This document shows positions 44,172 to 56,799 of a DNA stretch of 64,000 nucleotides, one piece after another; position 1 is the stretch's first letter, and each line of letters opens with the position of its first letter. The DNA lies in assembly GCF_902148845.1 (NCBI RefSeq), contig NC_043754.1:23464431-23528430 (forward strand), given 5' to 3'. The position numbers and the translations under genes are program-made. This DNA comes from Salarias fasciatus. Lineage: Eukaryota > Chordata > Actinopteri > Blenniiformes > Blenniidae. Under the pieces are notes generated by a model that searched no databases, was not told the DNA's origin, and worked only from the letters and a program-made list of their open reading frames with translations.

Positions 44172-47100
44172 ACACACACACACAGGGCTGAGAAACAACA
44201 CACACGGGGAGCCGAGCGGCCGGGCGTCGGGGCGTTTCTACCGGTGTACTTGGCGATGTTGTCCAGCAGGAGTGGGTACTTGGTGACTCTCTGCATTTCC
44301 ACAGGGATGATGTCTTTGAGCTGCAGCCTGCGACACAAACGGTTGCTTTCAGCTTCCTGAAGAGCAGAACAGGGAGTGTTTAGGAGACGGAGCGGGTGGT
44401 TTAAACGTGCACTGCGACTGGAACATCTCAGGTCTCTTCAGTGAACTCTCCTCCCGTCCGGCGGCGGCGCCGTCTGACCTGCATGAAGAGGTTGAACCTC
44501 TGGTCCTTCTTCTGCCTCGTCTTGATGAGCTCCAGCGCCGACGGCTGGTTACTGCAGAAGGTTCCCAAGGCGCTCCGGATCTTCTCCTCTTCCTCCTCGC
44601 TGAACTGGAATCAGCAGCACAGCTGTTAGGTCCTTCTACTGACGGCTCATCCAGAACTCATCTCATCTGAAACGCCGGCTCTTCTCCCACCCAGGCCAGG
44701 AGGTCGTCTCCGATCTGACCGATCACCGACGTGTCGCTCCTCTTCCTGATCGCCGTCATTTGCTCCGTTATAGAAACTGCGGAGCAGAGCGGGGAACGTC
44801 CCCGGTTAAAGGTGCTGTAGGCAGGATTTTGCTCGTCAATGCTAATTTTTCTGTGTTTTCTTTGGATTAAATGTTAGAGTATCCATTGATAATCCTTTAG
44901 GAGTGTAGCATAATTGCACTATCGCGAGGGCGCAGCTTTTCCATCTGTCTCTGTTCTGAGCTGAAAAGGAATCTCGACAGCTCCAGGTATCTTTGACCAA
45001 TCAGAAGAGCCCATGAGGCTCTAACCATGATTGGCCGAGGGGCGTTCGTCGCACGTTCTTGTGGGAGGGGCTTAACTTGCGTGAGGGCGTGATGTCGGAG
45101 AAAACAGGACAGGATTGGCTGTGCTGGGTTTCAAATCGCCATCTTGCTTAGGTAACCCTAAGCAAGATGGCGGAGATGCGGAATCCTGCCTCCAGCACCT
45201 TTAAACCTGGTAAATTCGATCGATTTCGTGGCGTCGCTCACGCCGCCCGCTCACCGTGCATCTGGATGATCTCCTCCAGGTTGCTGAAGATGTGCCTGAC
45301 GTCCTCCGGGGGCAGGACGGCGTCCCGGCTCAGCCTCTGGTGGAAGACGCAGTCCAGCACCTTCAGCATGCGCAGGTGGGCCCGCTCGGTGTAGAAGAGC
45401 TCTGGACGGAGGGCGGAGGGCGTGGTGTGAGGGGGTCAGAGGTCACGCCGCGCTCCGCGGGACGCCGGCCGCTCACCGTTGATGACCTCCTGCCGCTTGA
45501 TCTCCTGCGGTCTCAGGCTGGCCAGGACGCCGCGGCTGACCAGCCGCTGCCAGTTGAGGGGGTCCTCCTCGTACTCCGCCTCGCCCGCCTGGTCGTCCTC
45601 GCTGTGGAAGTCGGCCGGACTGGCGCACTGCAGCTCCATCCTGCTGGGAGAGACGGGCGCCGTGGAAGAAACCGGCAAAAAAAGAAAGTCTCCGCTGGGT
45701 CGACCGGTGGCGCACCTGAAGGCGTCCTGGTCGTCCTCGCGCTGCTCCAGGCCGGACGGACTGAAGTCGAACTGAGTGCCGGCGGGACCGGAGGCGTCCT
45801 GATGGTCGGCGGACGGCGGGGCGTCGCCGGGTCGGGGCTGGACGCAGAACGGAGACAGATCTGTGGAGCAGAGGAGAAAACGAGGCTGCTGACTGGAGGA
45901 CGGACGAGACACGCCGGTCGCAGAGCTGCTGTCTCGTCTGTTTCCAGCTGCGAGCGTCGCATGAAGACTCTGTTCTCAGCAAAAAGCTTTTTCTCATGTC
46001 TTACTGGAGTCGGACTCCTGTCCGCTGGCGTCGGAGGCGTGTCCTGGCGGGGAGGCGGCGGACGTCACCGGCTGGCCGCCGCCGCCGTCCGATCCCTCGC
46101 CGGTCTGGCTGGGCCGGCCCCGCGCGGGGGCGCAGGCGGGCGGGTCGGACAGCTCGGGGATGCCGAGCGCCGGCTGGGACAACTTGGGCGAGCGCTGCTT
46201 GTTGAGCTCCACGGCTTTCCCCACTGCGGACGGCAGGACAGAGCGGGGATGAGGCGGCGCTCGCTCCACGCCGCGAGCCGCCGGCCGCTCCTCCTCCTCC
46301 TCACCTGAGGTGGAGTCCACCCTGCTCAGGCGCCGCGGCGGGCCGAGGATGTTGGGAAATCGAGGCTTTTTCACCTTCTCCTCGCCCTCCTTCTCAGGCT
46401 TGATGCTTTTCTGCTCGCAGAACAGAGCGAAGGTTTCCATCAGCGAGAGTCTGGACCGGGGATACGGAGAAATCCCACAGAGGGACGAGGAGGAGAACCA
46501 ACCTTGATTTTGGGCAGGAAGTTGATGCGCGCACGTTTATGCTCGAGGCCGCGGGGCTCCTTCACCTTCACCCCCAGGTGCTTCATGTAGGTGAGGATGA
46601 CGTACTGCATGGTCTGGCTGCAGCAGAGCAAACACACAGTCACAGAGGATTCTGGACCAACGGGGGACGAGGCGGAGCGCCACCCGACGCTGAAGGTCCA
46701 TCCCAGGGCGAAAGACGGGAGGACGAGCCGACCGTCTGCTCACCTGGAGGGAAACCACTTCCAGCCAACGTTTTATCACTTTCAATTTTTAAAAAGAAAT
46801 AATTAAATAACAATAAATAACAAAAAATATATAAATATACAAAAAGATGTAGCTACAGACTGATACAATTGCCTAAAATGAAACAATTTTTGAAATTTTA
46901 AATGTAATAAATGCAAAAATTTGAAATAATAACTTTAAGACAATGAAACAATTTAGAAAAGTATTATTCGATAAACTTAACGTTTTCACTGTCCCATCCA
47001 CTTTACCGATGATAGATAAGCAAACTACACAGAAAGTACTAAAATATATATTTTATTTCCAAGAAGTTTAGTTTTATTTATGATAGATTACATTACTGGC

Positions 47101-47500
47101 TGCAGTTATTACATTTTGAAAAAACTTCATAACATATATTTAAAATGTTGTAAAAACTGATCAAATATCTTGTTACACTGTTGGCAAGTTATTAGAAAAC
47201 TGGTTTGATTACATTTACAAAAAAAAAATCACAGCACTGGTGAAACTAATAAATATTGAGGTAGAACGTGTTTATAAGATGGAAAAAAATGTGGATTAGT
47301 AATTATCAAAACATATTTCAAATTTAAAGCTTTGAGCTAAGTTTTTTTTAAGTTTATTGTCTGTTGATTCCAGCGGACATCACCTGCAGTGAGACTCATC
47401 ACATAATGAATTTAACAGAGATCTTCTCACCACTTCTCCTCCTCCGACGGCTGTGACGTCAGCCTGCAACGGGACACGGCGCGCACGTCAGAGACACGGC

Positions 47501-47561
<61 letters not shown>

Positions 47562-47713
47562 CTGCGGACTCACAGGATGTCCTCGATCTTGGACAGGATG
47601 TGCTCGGCGCAGCAGCACTCCCTCTCCAGAGCCTGCTGCTCTCTGCTGCCCTCCCAGTCCAGTTTGGACAGCTCGTCTTCGGCCAGCGTCAGCCCCATGC
47701 TGCGCTTCTGCCT

Positions 47714-47770
<57 letters not shown>

Positions 47771-49791
47771 AGCTTACACACCACTCCTTCAGTGATTTTA
47801 ACCTTCTGTCATGTTACTGACAGGCTTTTAGACTCATCTCAGCGTGCTGGACTAATCTCCACGTTGATGGAGTACAGATGTTACCTGAAGTCCTCCAGGT
47901 TCCTGTGCAGGTCTGGCAGGAGTGTGTCCTGCAGGGTCTGAGTGTACTGCTTACACAGCTCCTCCGGGATCAGCTCCAGCCTCCGCCTCTCTGAGACACG
48001 CCACCAAAACACAAGATAACCCGAAACCCCACACTCATAAAGCAGTTTGGAGCATGTTGAAACTGAAAATAACTAAAATACAGTCCGGCTTCTGATGCTT
48101 CTTCTGTGGTTTCTTCTAATTCTCTCATTTCTGTCTGACACATGGGATGTGCATTTTACGGCAAAAACTGATCACATTGAAAAGAGACTGGATTTCTGAT
48201 CAGACTTTAAGAAATTCCTTCAATATAGACTGAAAATGAATTTTTTCTTTTCATAATTTGCATTATATTTACTGAAGGTGTGTTTTTTCTTGTCGTTGTG
48301 TTTTTCTTACCCAGTTCAGCTGCAACCGCCTCTGGTATGGGGACTTTCAGATTCTGGAAGAAAAAACGTAAACGAGAGCTCTGAATACATCACGTCACGG
48401 AGCCGCAGACTGACGGAGGTGACGCCACTTACGGCCGTCCGATCCATGAAGAGCGAGTGGAACTCCATGAAGAAGCGCCGACTCTCTTTGGAGCTGGTTT
48501 GTTTGTGCATGTCGGCGTAGAGATAACACAGCTGGACGAGGAGCAGAGGACAGGAAGGGCTTTTCAACCATCGCCATGTAGTCTCTGAACTTATTTAGAC
48601 ATGAGCAACTGTGCGGGGTTCCCCAAGGTTCCATCCTTGGCCCGCTTATATTTCAAATAAAATAAGATTTTCTCACATAATGTTATTCACTGCCTCTTCA
48701 AAAACATGGCTCATTAAAGAAAGCATTCATCGCATTTTTAAGTGCCCTCACTGTCAAGTAATCATTTATTCATGTAGTCTTGTGCTCTTTATCTCAACTG
48801 TCATGATTTTAAATCAGCTTCTCACATTTTTTTCCCCCAACATTCTTGATTTTCTCTTGTTGATTATTATCGTCATCAATACTATTACAGTCTGCCTTTT
48901 TTTCTATTAAATATATACTTTTTCTAAATTATGTCTATTTATTTGGATGTACGTTTTAGCTTAAAATAATTTATATATACAGACAAGAGGAAGATGAAGT
49001 AAATATGTGTAAAATATGTTAAAAAGTCAAAGCTAGTTAAGCTTTCTAAATTAATATCTATATTTTATTTTTATTGAAGTCATCTGAGATGTCTCTGTCT
49101 GGTGTGATTTTGTTTCAGTGTATTTACTATTAAAATTATAAGCTTCACGTTTTGAGGCCGGTCCCTCTGAATCACGTTTAACACGCTGCCGTTACTGAGC
49201 GACACTCGGCCTCTTTAGGAAGAGTAACATGCACTTCCCTGCTTCTGGAACCTCTCAGCAGGGCCATGATGTCTGGTAATCCGCTTTAAAAATAAAGCCG
49301 TTTTGTTGTTGTTGTTGTTTTCTCCACTGGCTGTGTGATGTGTTTGTACCAGAGGGGCGGGGTCAAACTGTGAGACCACATGATGGAGGAAGACGGCCAG
49401 GTGGGCGGGGCGAGCCTTCAGCAAGTCGATGCTCTGGAAGCAGCTGCACTGTCCGTTGATCTGCGGAGAGAGATCCATTGATCCACCGATCGCCCCCCGA
49501 TCAGGCGGCGCCCGGGCCGAGACCCATACCTGCTCCTGCTGCGAGTCGAAGTAATCGTCTTCTGCTCCTATGATCTGCAGGTTGAGGTGGTAGGGAGGAC
49601 TACCCACAATGCTCTGCGGGCTGGATTCCTGAGCGAAAACAAACAGGAAGGAAACTTCAGAACCTGAAACTATGGGACAGACTTTATTATTATTATTATT
49701 ATTATCAAAAACACACTTGATTCACGCAAGTGATCTATTGTCTGAATACATGGAAATAGTCACTTATGCTTGGAAAATGTTAAAGTAAGCC

Positions 49792-49823
<32 letters not shown>

Positions 49824-49958
49824 GTACAGTGTCAGGCGTGTCCTCGGCGTCCGGTGACGAGCAGACGTTGAGGCCGTCTCGCCGGCTGATGTCCGGACTC
49901 TGACAGGGCGTCTCTTTTGTGCCGGGACTCTCCGGTGGGGGGCTGCTGTGCACCTACA

Positions 49959-50020
<62 letters not shown>

Positions 50021-50609
50021 TAAGCATCCACATCGGCACACATGCACAAGGAAAACAGCACACTTAAAGCAAATTGATTGTTTAGTCTGGAGTTGAATGC
50101 TGGGAAATCCCCTGAGATTGCAAAGTGGGGGCATTTCATCCCTATTTATAGCAGCTGTGATAAAACAGGCTGCTGCTACAAAGGAGGCTGCGTGGGCAGA
50201 GGGTTCAGGGCGGCTTTGTGCCGCAGCCAGCTACATATTATTATCAACAAAGTCTGGGGAGAAGCGGCCAGAAGAGATCCACATAAAACATAAAAGGTTT
50301 TTACACCAAACACTGTTAATTTCTGCGTTATTGTCGTCCAGGAGAGCAGAGCTGGAAACAGAGGAGAGGAACTTCTGTAACCCGTCCTGTGTTCTCATGT
50401 GTTTCTGAGCAAAATCGAAAAAAGCTAGACATGGTGATTTTTCGAGGGCGTAAAATAGACAAATATCAAAGTTGTGTTGTTCCACTCACAGAGCTGTTGT
50501 TGGTCACATTCCCACTTTCACACAGCGGGGGCGACGCCTGTTGCCCCCGAGCGGCAGGAGGCCCGCCGCCTCTGTCGTCTGCATCGCCGGTCCTGCACCC
50601 CGAGTCCTG

Positions 50610-50673
<64 letters not shown>

Positions 50674-53528
50674 TAATTTGAATTTCAAATGGTTTTGCCA
50701 TTTTTTTATTATCGGGCTCGTTGAGCCAGTTTTCTTCTTTTTTGACTTCTTCTAGTGTTAGAGTTTGAAAAAAGTTTGAAAAAAGTAAAATCAGCTGTTT
50801 TACTTTCCCTTGTCAGTTGGTTGAAAACTCATTTCTTTTTGAAGCAGCAGCCTGTTTCTGAGTTGTGTGAATTCACACTGCACTGAAACCCAGTTTATCA
50901 CAGTTCGGTCCGTCTTGCGACACGCGTGCTGATACCGAGATAAATCTGCTTCCTATAAAACTCAAATACCTGCAATTTTAAAGTGAAGGTACTCATAACG
51001 TGAAGCTGCTTCGCCCTGAGCTTTACCAGAAACATGTCTAGATCTAAAAATATCAGATTTCAAGTTTCACTAACTTCACCTTCACTGTGACCTTGACCCC
51101 TACATCTGAATCCTGGAGTACAGAGGACCCCTCAGACCTTTGTGTTCCCAGTTTTCTGGCTCAAAAGAGGAATGCAAGAGGAATCACGCACATCTGCAGG
51201 CGGCTCAGGAAGAATCTGTTCCCTCTCTGATTAGTTAGCATCATCTATAGCATTAGCAACAATTAGCATTACATAGATTACAGATTCTTAGTTTTCTTTC
51301 CAGTCCTTTATACCTACCAATGACCGTTGGAATCCTTGTATTATTTGTTCTAAAGTTGCAGATGGCCTGCCTATGCCTAGCGTTTTCACAAAGGAAATAT
51401 TTATCTAAATTATAATTTCCTTTTATCTCTGTTTTCACTCTTGGAATAACTTTAAAAAGCGCAGGTGCAGTCTTTCAAGTAAATCGATATTTTCAAATCC
51501 CCCACACTTCGCAGGCATACAGCATAACCGGGGTAACCAGCCCAGAATGACCTCTAGTGACAAATCATGTTTTCTGCCCTTTGCGAGGACAGCGAGCGCT
51601 CCTCTATCAGCTGCATCATGCAACTCTTTAATAGCTGGCTTGCATGACCCGCTATGTTTAAACGTAATTCCTAAATATTTGACACAAGTCACAACCTCCA
51701 ACTGATGTCCATCAAACAAAAAATTTAATTGATTAGCGTTAGCCTCCCTGTGGCCGAATACTGAAATTGTAATTTCATCATTAATCATCTTTAACTTCCA
51801 TTTATCACAATATTCACTCATGTAACTTATGGCTGGTTGAAGACCTGTGTTTGTCGTGGACATAATTGTGTCGTCTGCATATATCAGGACCAACAGCTTC
51901 ATATAAAGACTTCTGGCAGCGTCTTCAGTTTCAACTGGTTGACATCCTCTCTGCAACAGGCAGGATTCCAGGTCATTGATAAGCAAGGCGAAGAGCAATG
52001 GGGATAAATTTTTACCTTGCCTTCCTCCCTTCAGACTCACAAAGAATTCAGATTTAGTTCCATTGATATAAACACATAATTTAACATTTTTAAACATATT
52101 TTTGACCACCTCTAACAATTTACCCTTAATAGTAGCTAAGGAGAGTTTATACCACAGAGCCTCGCGCCAAACGCTGTCGAAGGCCTTACTATAATCAATG
52201 AAAGCAACAAATGATCTTTTCTTATTAAAACAGTACAGGTCAATCAGCTGTTTCAGAAGAAATCTGTGATCCGCAGATGAGTAATTATTTTTCTAAAGCC
52301 TGCTTGCTTTTCAGACAAGATAGACTTTTCTTCACAGAACATACAGAGCCTCTCATTTAGGACATTTGTAAATAATTTACCAAGACAGCTGAGCAGCGTG
52401 ACACCCCTATAGCTGCTACTGTCCCTCACATCTCCTCTGTTCTTGTAAATGGGAACAATTAGGCCCAGCAACCGGTCCTCAGGGACTATCCCAGACTCTA
52501 GGATCTTGTTAAACAAAACAACATATATGGGCATAAATATCTCTGGCCTCAGAGCCGCAGCCTATAAAGGCTTCAAAAATGATTTTTTTTAGCACATCTT
52601 GAGAGGCGACTGCGGCCTTTTCCTCGAGCCGAGCACACTGCAGCTTATTTACATGTCAGGCTGCCGGAGTGGAGGCAACTGGAAGGAGGTTTATTTAGAT
52701 TACAGTCTACAAAAGGGAAACTCAAGAGGTCTGAGAGCGCCGGGCGGCAGTGCCGTCGACTTTTATGACAAATAGAGAGAGCTTTAACGACGACCGCACT
52801 CCGGTCAAACTACGACAGTAACTGTGAATCTTCTCTGAAGTCTTTGGTTTCTAAGAGCCTGATGAAGCCGAACAGGAAGCGTGGATTCTTTACTGGGGGA
52901 ATGTATTCCCATTAGAAGAACAGCTTTCATATTTCTTTTCCTATTTTGAATTTTCTTTCTTACCCCTTCAGGCGGGGAGGAGGTGGGCCGGTCCGGACTC
53001 CGCCCCCCACCCGACAGCACAGGTGAGTGAGGCGCCGACGGAGAGGAGGCGGCGCCGGCCTCTCCTCCTTCATCCTCATCCTCCTCCTCCTCAGCCGCCG
53101 CCGCCTCGTCCTCCTCTTCCTCCTCCTCCTCCAGGGTCATCTGAGGAAGGCCCGGCGGCCTCCCGAGCACCGTCAGGGCCACATACGACCCCGCTGGGAG
53201 AGCAGGGCAGGAGGGTTTCGTTTCAGCGTACAAGTGATCAAAACCTGCTTTAATAACAAAGCCTGAAAGAAGAACTTACATTTGATCAACTTCACGACCT
53301 CGATGTGGTTGGAATGTGTGACCAGCGTCCCATTAACCTGTCAAGACAACATGTGAGAGGAAAGATGGCCGCCTGGTCGCGACTGCTTGTGGCTGAAAAT
53401 CGGTTTTCCTCCGAACCTTAATAATCCGGTCTCCCGTCTGGACGCCAGCTCGCATCGCGGCTCCATCTGTCGCGCAGTAAACAGAATACACACCTGTTAG
53501 GAGCGCCACAGTCTCCAGCAGTGGCTGG

Positions 53529-53614
<86 letters not shown>

Positions 53615-53730
53615 CTCACCTTCTTTCACCAGCTGCACAAACACGGGGTTGTCTCCACTCACTGTCAGCCCAAAGCCGTTCTCATCTCTCTGGATTATCA
53701 CACAGCGCTGGACCAGGCCTGCCGTTCGCC

Positions 53731-53781
<51 letters not shown>

Positions 53782-55835
53782 GGGAAAATGTTTCATTAGA
53801 GCCACAAGAGTTCTCACATTAGCAGTGGATTTTCACTTTCACATCAACATAACTGTAATGGCAAAGCTTTTAATCACTCTCCAGCGGCGGCGGCGGCTTC
53901 GCTCTGATTCAGCCACTTGTGGGAAAAGTCTCTCCACGCAGGAAGTGACAAATCAGGACGCAGAAACAGCTCACTCAGTCGCTCGCTCTGCTGAGAGCGC
54001 CGTTCACCAGAGAGACGTCCTGACGCCGACTCATCGCCGTGAATCCTCCAACATGCGACACGACCGGAGAGGCTCAACACGCAGCTCACTGCCACACTAG
54101 AGATAAATCCATCGATGGTTCGCCACAGAAAGCCGTCATTTCGTCACTTTTCAATTTCATCTTCGATCTCAACTGAACAAAAAGGAAACCGTGCAGATAG
54201 TGAGAGTGAAGAAAGATCCCCTTGAAGTTGTTTCATGTCTGTCTCGACAGTCAGGAGTTGATCATACACTCGTCCGGAAAAGCTCATTCAGCATTTGAAC
54301 TAGGATTTTATACATATATTACGCAGACGACGCCCTCATTTATACACGTCACCCTCAGGTCAAATTGGGCACTTTGGTATATTCTTCAACCTGGAGAAAT
54401 GACTCCTGTTACTATATATATCACATTTATAAGAGGCAGCGGAAATACAGCAAGCACTAATAGCCAGATGCCTTTAAGTAATGAAAACGTTAATTTGTGG
54501 ATTAGCACACGGCAGATGGATGGACAACCAGAAGCAGCTCTGTGTAATATAGTCTCCATATTTCTTCCTCTAATAACTCGCCAGTGACGCAGCATGTTGA
54601 CAAGTTTTCTTCTGTCAAGCGTTGGAGACTGAACCGACTGATTTGACAGGTCTTGAACCGTTGCAGCATGTTGATTCCAACAAGCCGATACGTCTGGGTT
54701 TGTACACTGTCTGTATACATTTTAAAAACTCCTCAAACTTTATACAGAAACTAAAGACTCTGAACTAAAGGCGGAACGACATTTAAATGTCAAAGTGGTG
54801 AATTTTGTGGCATTCAAACAGTAATTGAAGTCTGTTTTGCTCTCCAAGTCTCACACAGGAAAAGAAAACACAAAGAAAAAAGGTGAGCATGCGATCTGCT
54901 GGCATCTGCTGCTGTCAGATCTTCCGGTTAAAATGTCCTCAGATCAGCTGGAACCGACTATTTTAAAATTCAATTTGATTCTGAAGTGATTTAATAATTC
55001 AAAAGAAATAAACAAAGAGCCAAACACTTCAAAACAAAAGGACGACATACATTCCTGTGTGTCCGCAGTTGGCGGAAAACATGACCTCAGTCATGAAACA
55101 CTGTGAAAACCTCGGCGCCGGACCGAAACTAAATGTTTGAACCTGCTCTGATTGAACGACGTGAGGCGTCATGAAACAGGCTTCACAGAGGAGCATTCTG
55201 GGAAATCACTTCAGTAAAATCAAACACAAACCGCGCAGACAAAACTCAGCCCTGAATGTAAATGAAAAGGTTGCGATTGTCTGAATGGATCCGAGGCTGA
55301 AGAGACGCTGTGACCTTCGAGGACGAGTGGATCCTCAAACCGACTTCCCTCTCTGCAGATCACCTGCAGGATCAAGACAAACTCCACCTTCCTTCTGCAC
55401 AAGTTCAGCGATTCGCAACCTGCCCGCGTCCGGTTTCTCACTCTTCTTCCCTTCTCCCTCTTCAAACGGGGATCAGATGCAGCTGAGAGGATAACCGGCT
55501 GTCCTCTGCGCTCCGTGAGGAGCCTCGAGTCTCCAGGGTGAACTAAAGGGCAGCGAGGATTAATGTCAGCGCCGCAGCCCGGGCAACCGGCTCAACAACT
55601 CGTCCCTGAGAGCCTCCGACACCGGCGGGCCTCGCACTGCCGATCACACCTGGAGGATCCAGGCTGGAACAGAAACACTCGTCCTGCCATGACGGCTTCA
55701 CTGGGATCCAGAAACACCGGAGCGGCTCGGTGGAGGCGCTCACCTGTTGGGTCGAACTCATTTTTGAGGGAAACGGAGGATTTCTCATTCTTTGGCTTCT
55801 TGTCTGTTGGCTCCTTGTTGAGGAAGTTTGGGGTC
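40029..55835 (-). CDS. arhgef12: Rho guanine nucleotide exchange factor 12 (LARG), 5' end outside window
   Basis: LARG links G-alpha-12/13 receptors to RhoA. There are 35 exons, from 55744-55835 (TDKK motif) to 40029-40042, with 1347 codons and no frame break. PDZ domain: 53620-53718, 53417-53466, 53280-53337 and 52964-53193. RGS-like domain, seven exons: 49530-49628, 49350-49460, 48433-48531, 48311-48353, 47885-47990, 47574-47711, 47431-47463. Linker: 46503-46617, 46305-46410, 46005-46223, 45716-45860. DH domain: 45477-45640, 45255-45401, 44691-44776, 44479-44604, 44242-44356, 44006-44106. PH domain: 43806-43883, 43665-43740, 43404-43571, 43244-43331, 43105-43170. Tail: 42901-42995, 40931-41170, 40652-40855, 40361-40578, 40157-40229. 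Others: 50490-50606, 49828-49953. KHLGVKVKEPR and KRQEVINELFYTERAHLR favour ARHGEF12 over ARHGEF11. The first exon was not seen. Confidence 0.93.
40086..40135. repeat. 10-bp minisatellite
   Basis: Five near-perfect units of ggacggtgca in tandem, inside the last short intron of arhgef12. Confidence 0.95.
41661..41961 (-). mobile_element. tRNA-derived SINE
   Basis: Read on the minus strand, the element starts with a tRNA-like head holding an A box (TAGCTCAGATGG) and a B box (GGTTTGATCCC). It continues through a body with TCCTTGGGCAAGACACTTCACC and ends in a LINE-like tail (CATCTTTGAGTGTCC, CACTATAT) with a TTA-type repeat. This layout is that of V-SINE-like fish SINEs. It lies in an arhgef12 intron. 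Confidence 0.8.
42124..42848. mobile_element. MITE with TTAA target site
   Basis: The ends are inverted repeats (aggggctgtatcatgc on the left, gcatgatacagcccct on the right) bounded on both sides by TTAA (42120-42123 and 42849-42852). The 725-bp element has no transposase frame. TTAA duplication is typical of piggyBac-type mobilisation, although the terminal bases are not classic piggyBac. It lies in an arhgef12 intron. Confidence 0.8.
42449..42525. repeat. 9-bp minisatellite inside the MITE
   Basis: Eight or so tandem units of gggtctgra (ggagggtct/gaagggtct variants). Confidence 0.9.
42999..43041. repeat. (CA)n microsatellite
   Basis: About 42 bases of CA just outside the acceptor of the arhgef12 exon 42901-42995. 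In the transcript it is a GU tract beside the 3' splice site. Confidence 0.95.
44118..44186. repeat. (CA)n microsatellite
   Basis: About 68 bases of CA next to the acceptor of the arhgef12 exon 44006-44106. Confidence 0.95.
44810..45200. mobile_element. second MITE with TTAA target site
   Basis: The inverted ends aggtgctgtaggcaggatt and aatcctgcctccagcacct are bounded by TTAA on both sides (44806-44809 and 45201-45204). The 391-bp element has no coding capacity. Its outermost bases (AGGTGCTGTA) resemble those of the element at 42124-42848 (AGGGGCTGTA), suggesting one transposase served both. It lies in an arhgef12 intron. Confidence 0.85.
47504..47558. repeat. (TG)n microsatellite, left of an arhgef12 exon
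   Basis: About 55 bases of TG that in the transcript become a CA tract shortly after the donor of exon 47574-47711. Confidence 0.95.
47718..47769. repeat. (CA)n microsatellite, right of the same exon
   Basis: About 52 bases of CA. In the transcript this is a UG tract directly before the acceptor of exon 47574-47711. Confidence 0.95.
49797..49823. repeat. (TG)n microsatellite at an arhgef12 donor
   Basis: The donor of exon 49828-49953 (gtaccacac) merges into this tract, read as CA in the transcript. Confidence 0.9.
49961..50018. repeat. (CA)n microsatellite at an arhgef12 acceptor
   Basis: About 57 bases of CA, read as UG in the transcript, immediately before the acceptor of exon 49828-49953. 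Confidence 0.95.
50611..50671. repeat. (CA)n microsatellite
   Basis: About 60 bases of CA next to the acceptor of exon 50490-50606, which itself reads gcgtgtcag. Confidence 0.95.
51230..52600 (-). mobile_element. non-LTR retrotransposon (LINE) fragment with reverse transcriptase
   Basis: Minus-strand frames at 52253-52534 and 51435-52118 encode the middle of a LINE reverse transcriptase. Seen are the fingers motif (LIVPIYKNRGD, SSYRGVTLLSCLGK), the QAGFRK motif, a GRQGKNLSPLLFALLINDLE block and the YADD active site (about 51870-51881). The fragment lacks an endonuclease region and a complete 5' part, and the two frames are out of register, so it is a dead copy. Style is jockey/CR1-like, with the family not fixed. 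It sits in the 2.3-kb arhgef12 intron after the PDZ exons. Confidence 0.85.
53532..53613. repeat. (TG)n microsatellite, left of the first arhgef12 PDZ exon
   Basis: About 80 bases of TG with one interruption, a few bases from the donor of exon 53620-53718. Confidence 0.95.
53732..53779. repeat. (CA)n microsatellite, right of the same PDZ exon
   Basis: About 47 bases of CA beginning 14 bases from the acceptor of exon 53620-53718. Confidence 0.95.
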
Positions 55836-55837
55836 CT

Positions 55838-55841
<4 letters not shown>

Positions 55842-55892
<51 letters not shown>
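55842..55892. repeat. (GA)n microsatellite
   Basis: About 51 bases of GA. In the transcript it is a CU tract forming the polypyrimidine tract of the exon at 55744-55835. Confidence 0.95.
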
Positions 55893-55897
<5 letters not shown>

Positions 55898-56799
55898 GGG
55901 AAAATTAAAAATCTGCCCACCAAGAAACAAATCAAACCGCGAAACTCTGATTTTGATCATCAAAACATTCGTACGGTTGAGGTGTAAAGACTGACTGAGG
56001 AGTTTTCACACTGAGGGAAAATGATTCCTGTTATCAGCGGCTGTGAAGACCCAAAGCCAACCGAAAGCACAACGCTTTCAATTAGTGACAGTAATCAGTT
56101 CAGACTCCATTGGTTTGATTTCTTCTCAAAAATTGAAAGGGAAAAAAATCAAGCTGGAAAAAAACCCCAACATTTTAATGAGTTTTTGCATCTTTTTTTA
56201 TTATTTTTTTTTGTATTTTCCCTGGAGACACATATTCCTCTACCAGTTCACTGATACATTTATTTCAGGTCTGGCTTTTAAATTAAAAACAATGTGAAAA
56301 GCAAACTAGTATTTAAATCATTTATAAATATTGAATACTAAAACACAAGAACATTATATTTAATGAGGGTTTGTAAACCTGACATGTGTCAATAAATGAA
56401 ACGATAATCAGGAAACCAAAAAACAATCTCTAGAACCTGCTATCTCAGTTTTCTTCATTTTTTAAAAATGTAAATAACTTAACAAGAAGAGTTGATGAGC
56501 TCCATTCAGCAGGTTTTGATCTCAGCCTTTTTTCACTGGCTGACAAGTAATTTTAAAAGTGAATGAATTTAAATCAATTAAGAGGAAGTCAAGAAAAAAA
56601 CTGTCATCTTAAAATAGGAACAAACAGGAACCAGAGTAATTGAGTCTACTAGTGTGTTTTTGAGCTAATTAGCTTATTGTGTTTTCAAAAAGGAAAAAGA
56701 TCGGACCTGAAAGGTTTGGAAAGTCAGCCGTTTTATATTAAAACATCCGAAAATTCCCCCCGAAGGCTGAAAAAGCTGCTGCTGGCTTCTCTAAAAGTC

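Noticed and set aside
45256-46308. 350-codon plus-strand frame
   Set aside because: It lies antisense to verified arhgef12 DH-region and linker exons and reflects their GC content.
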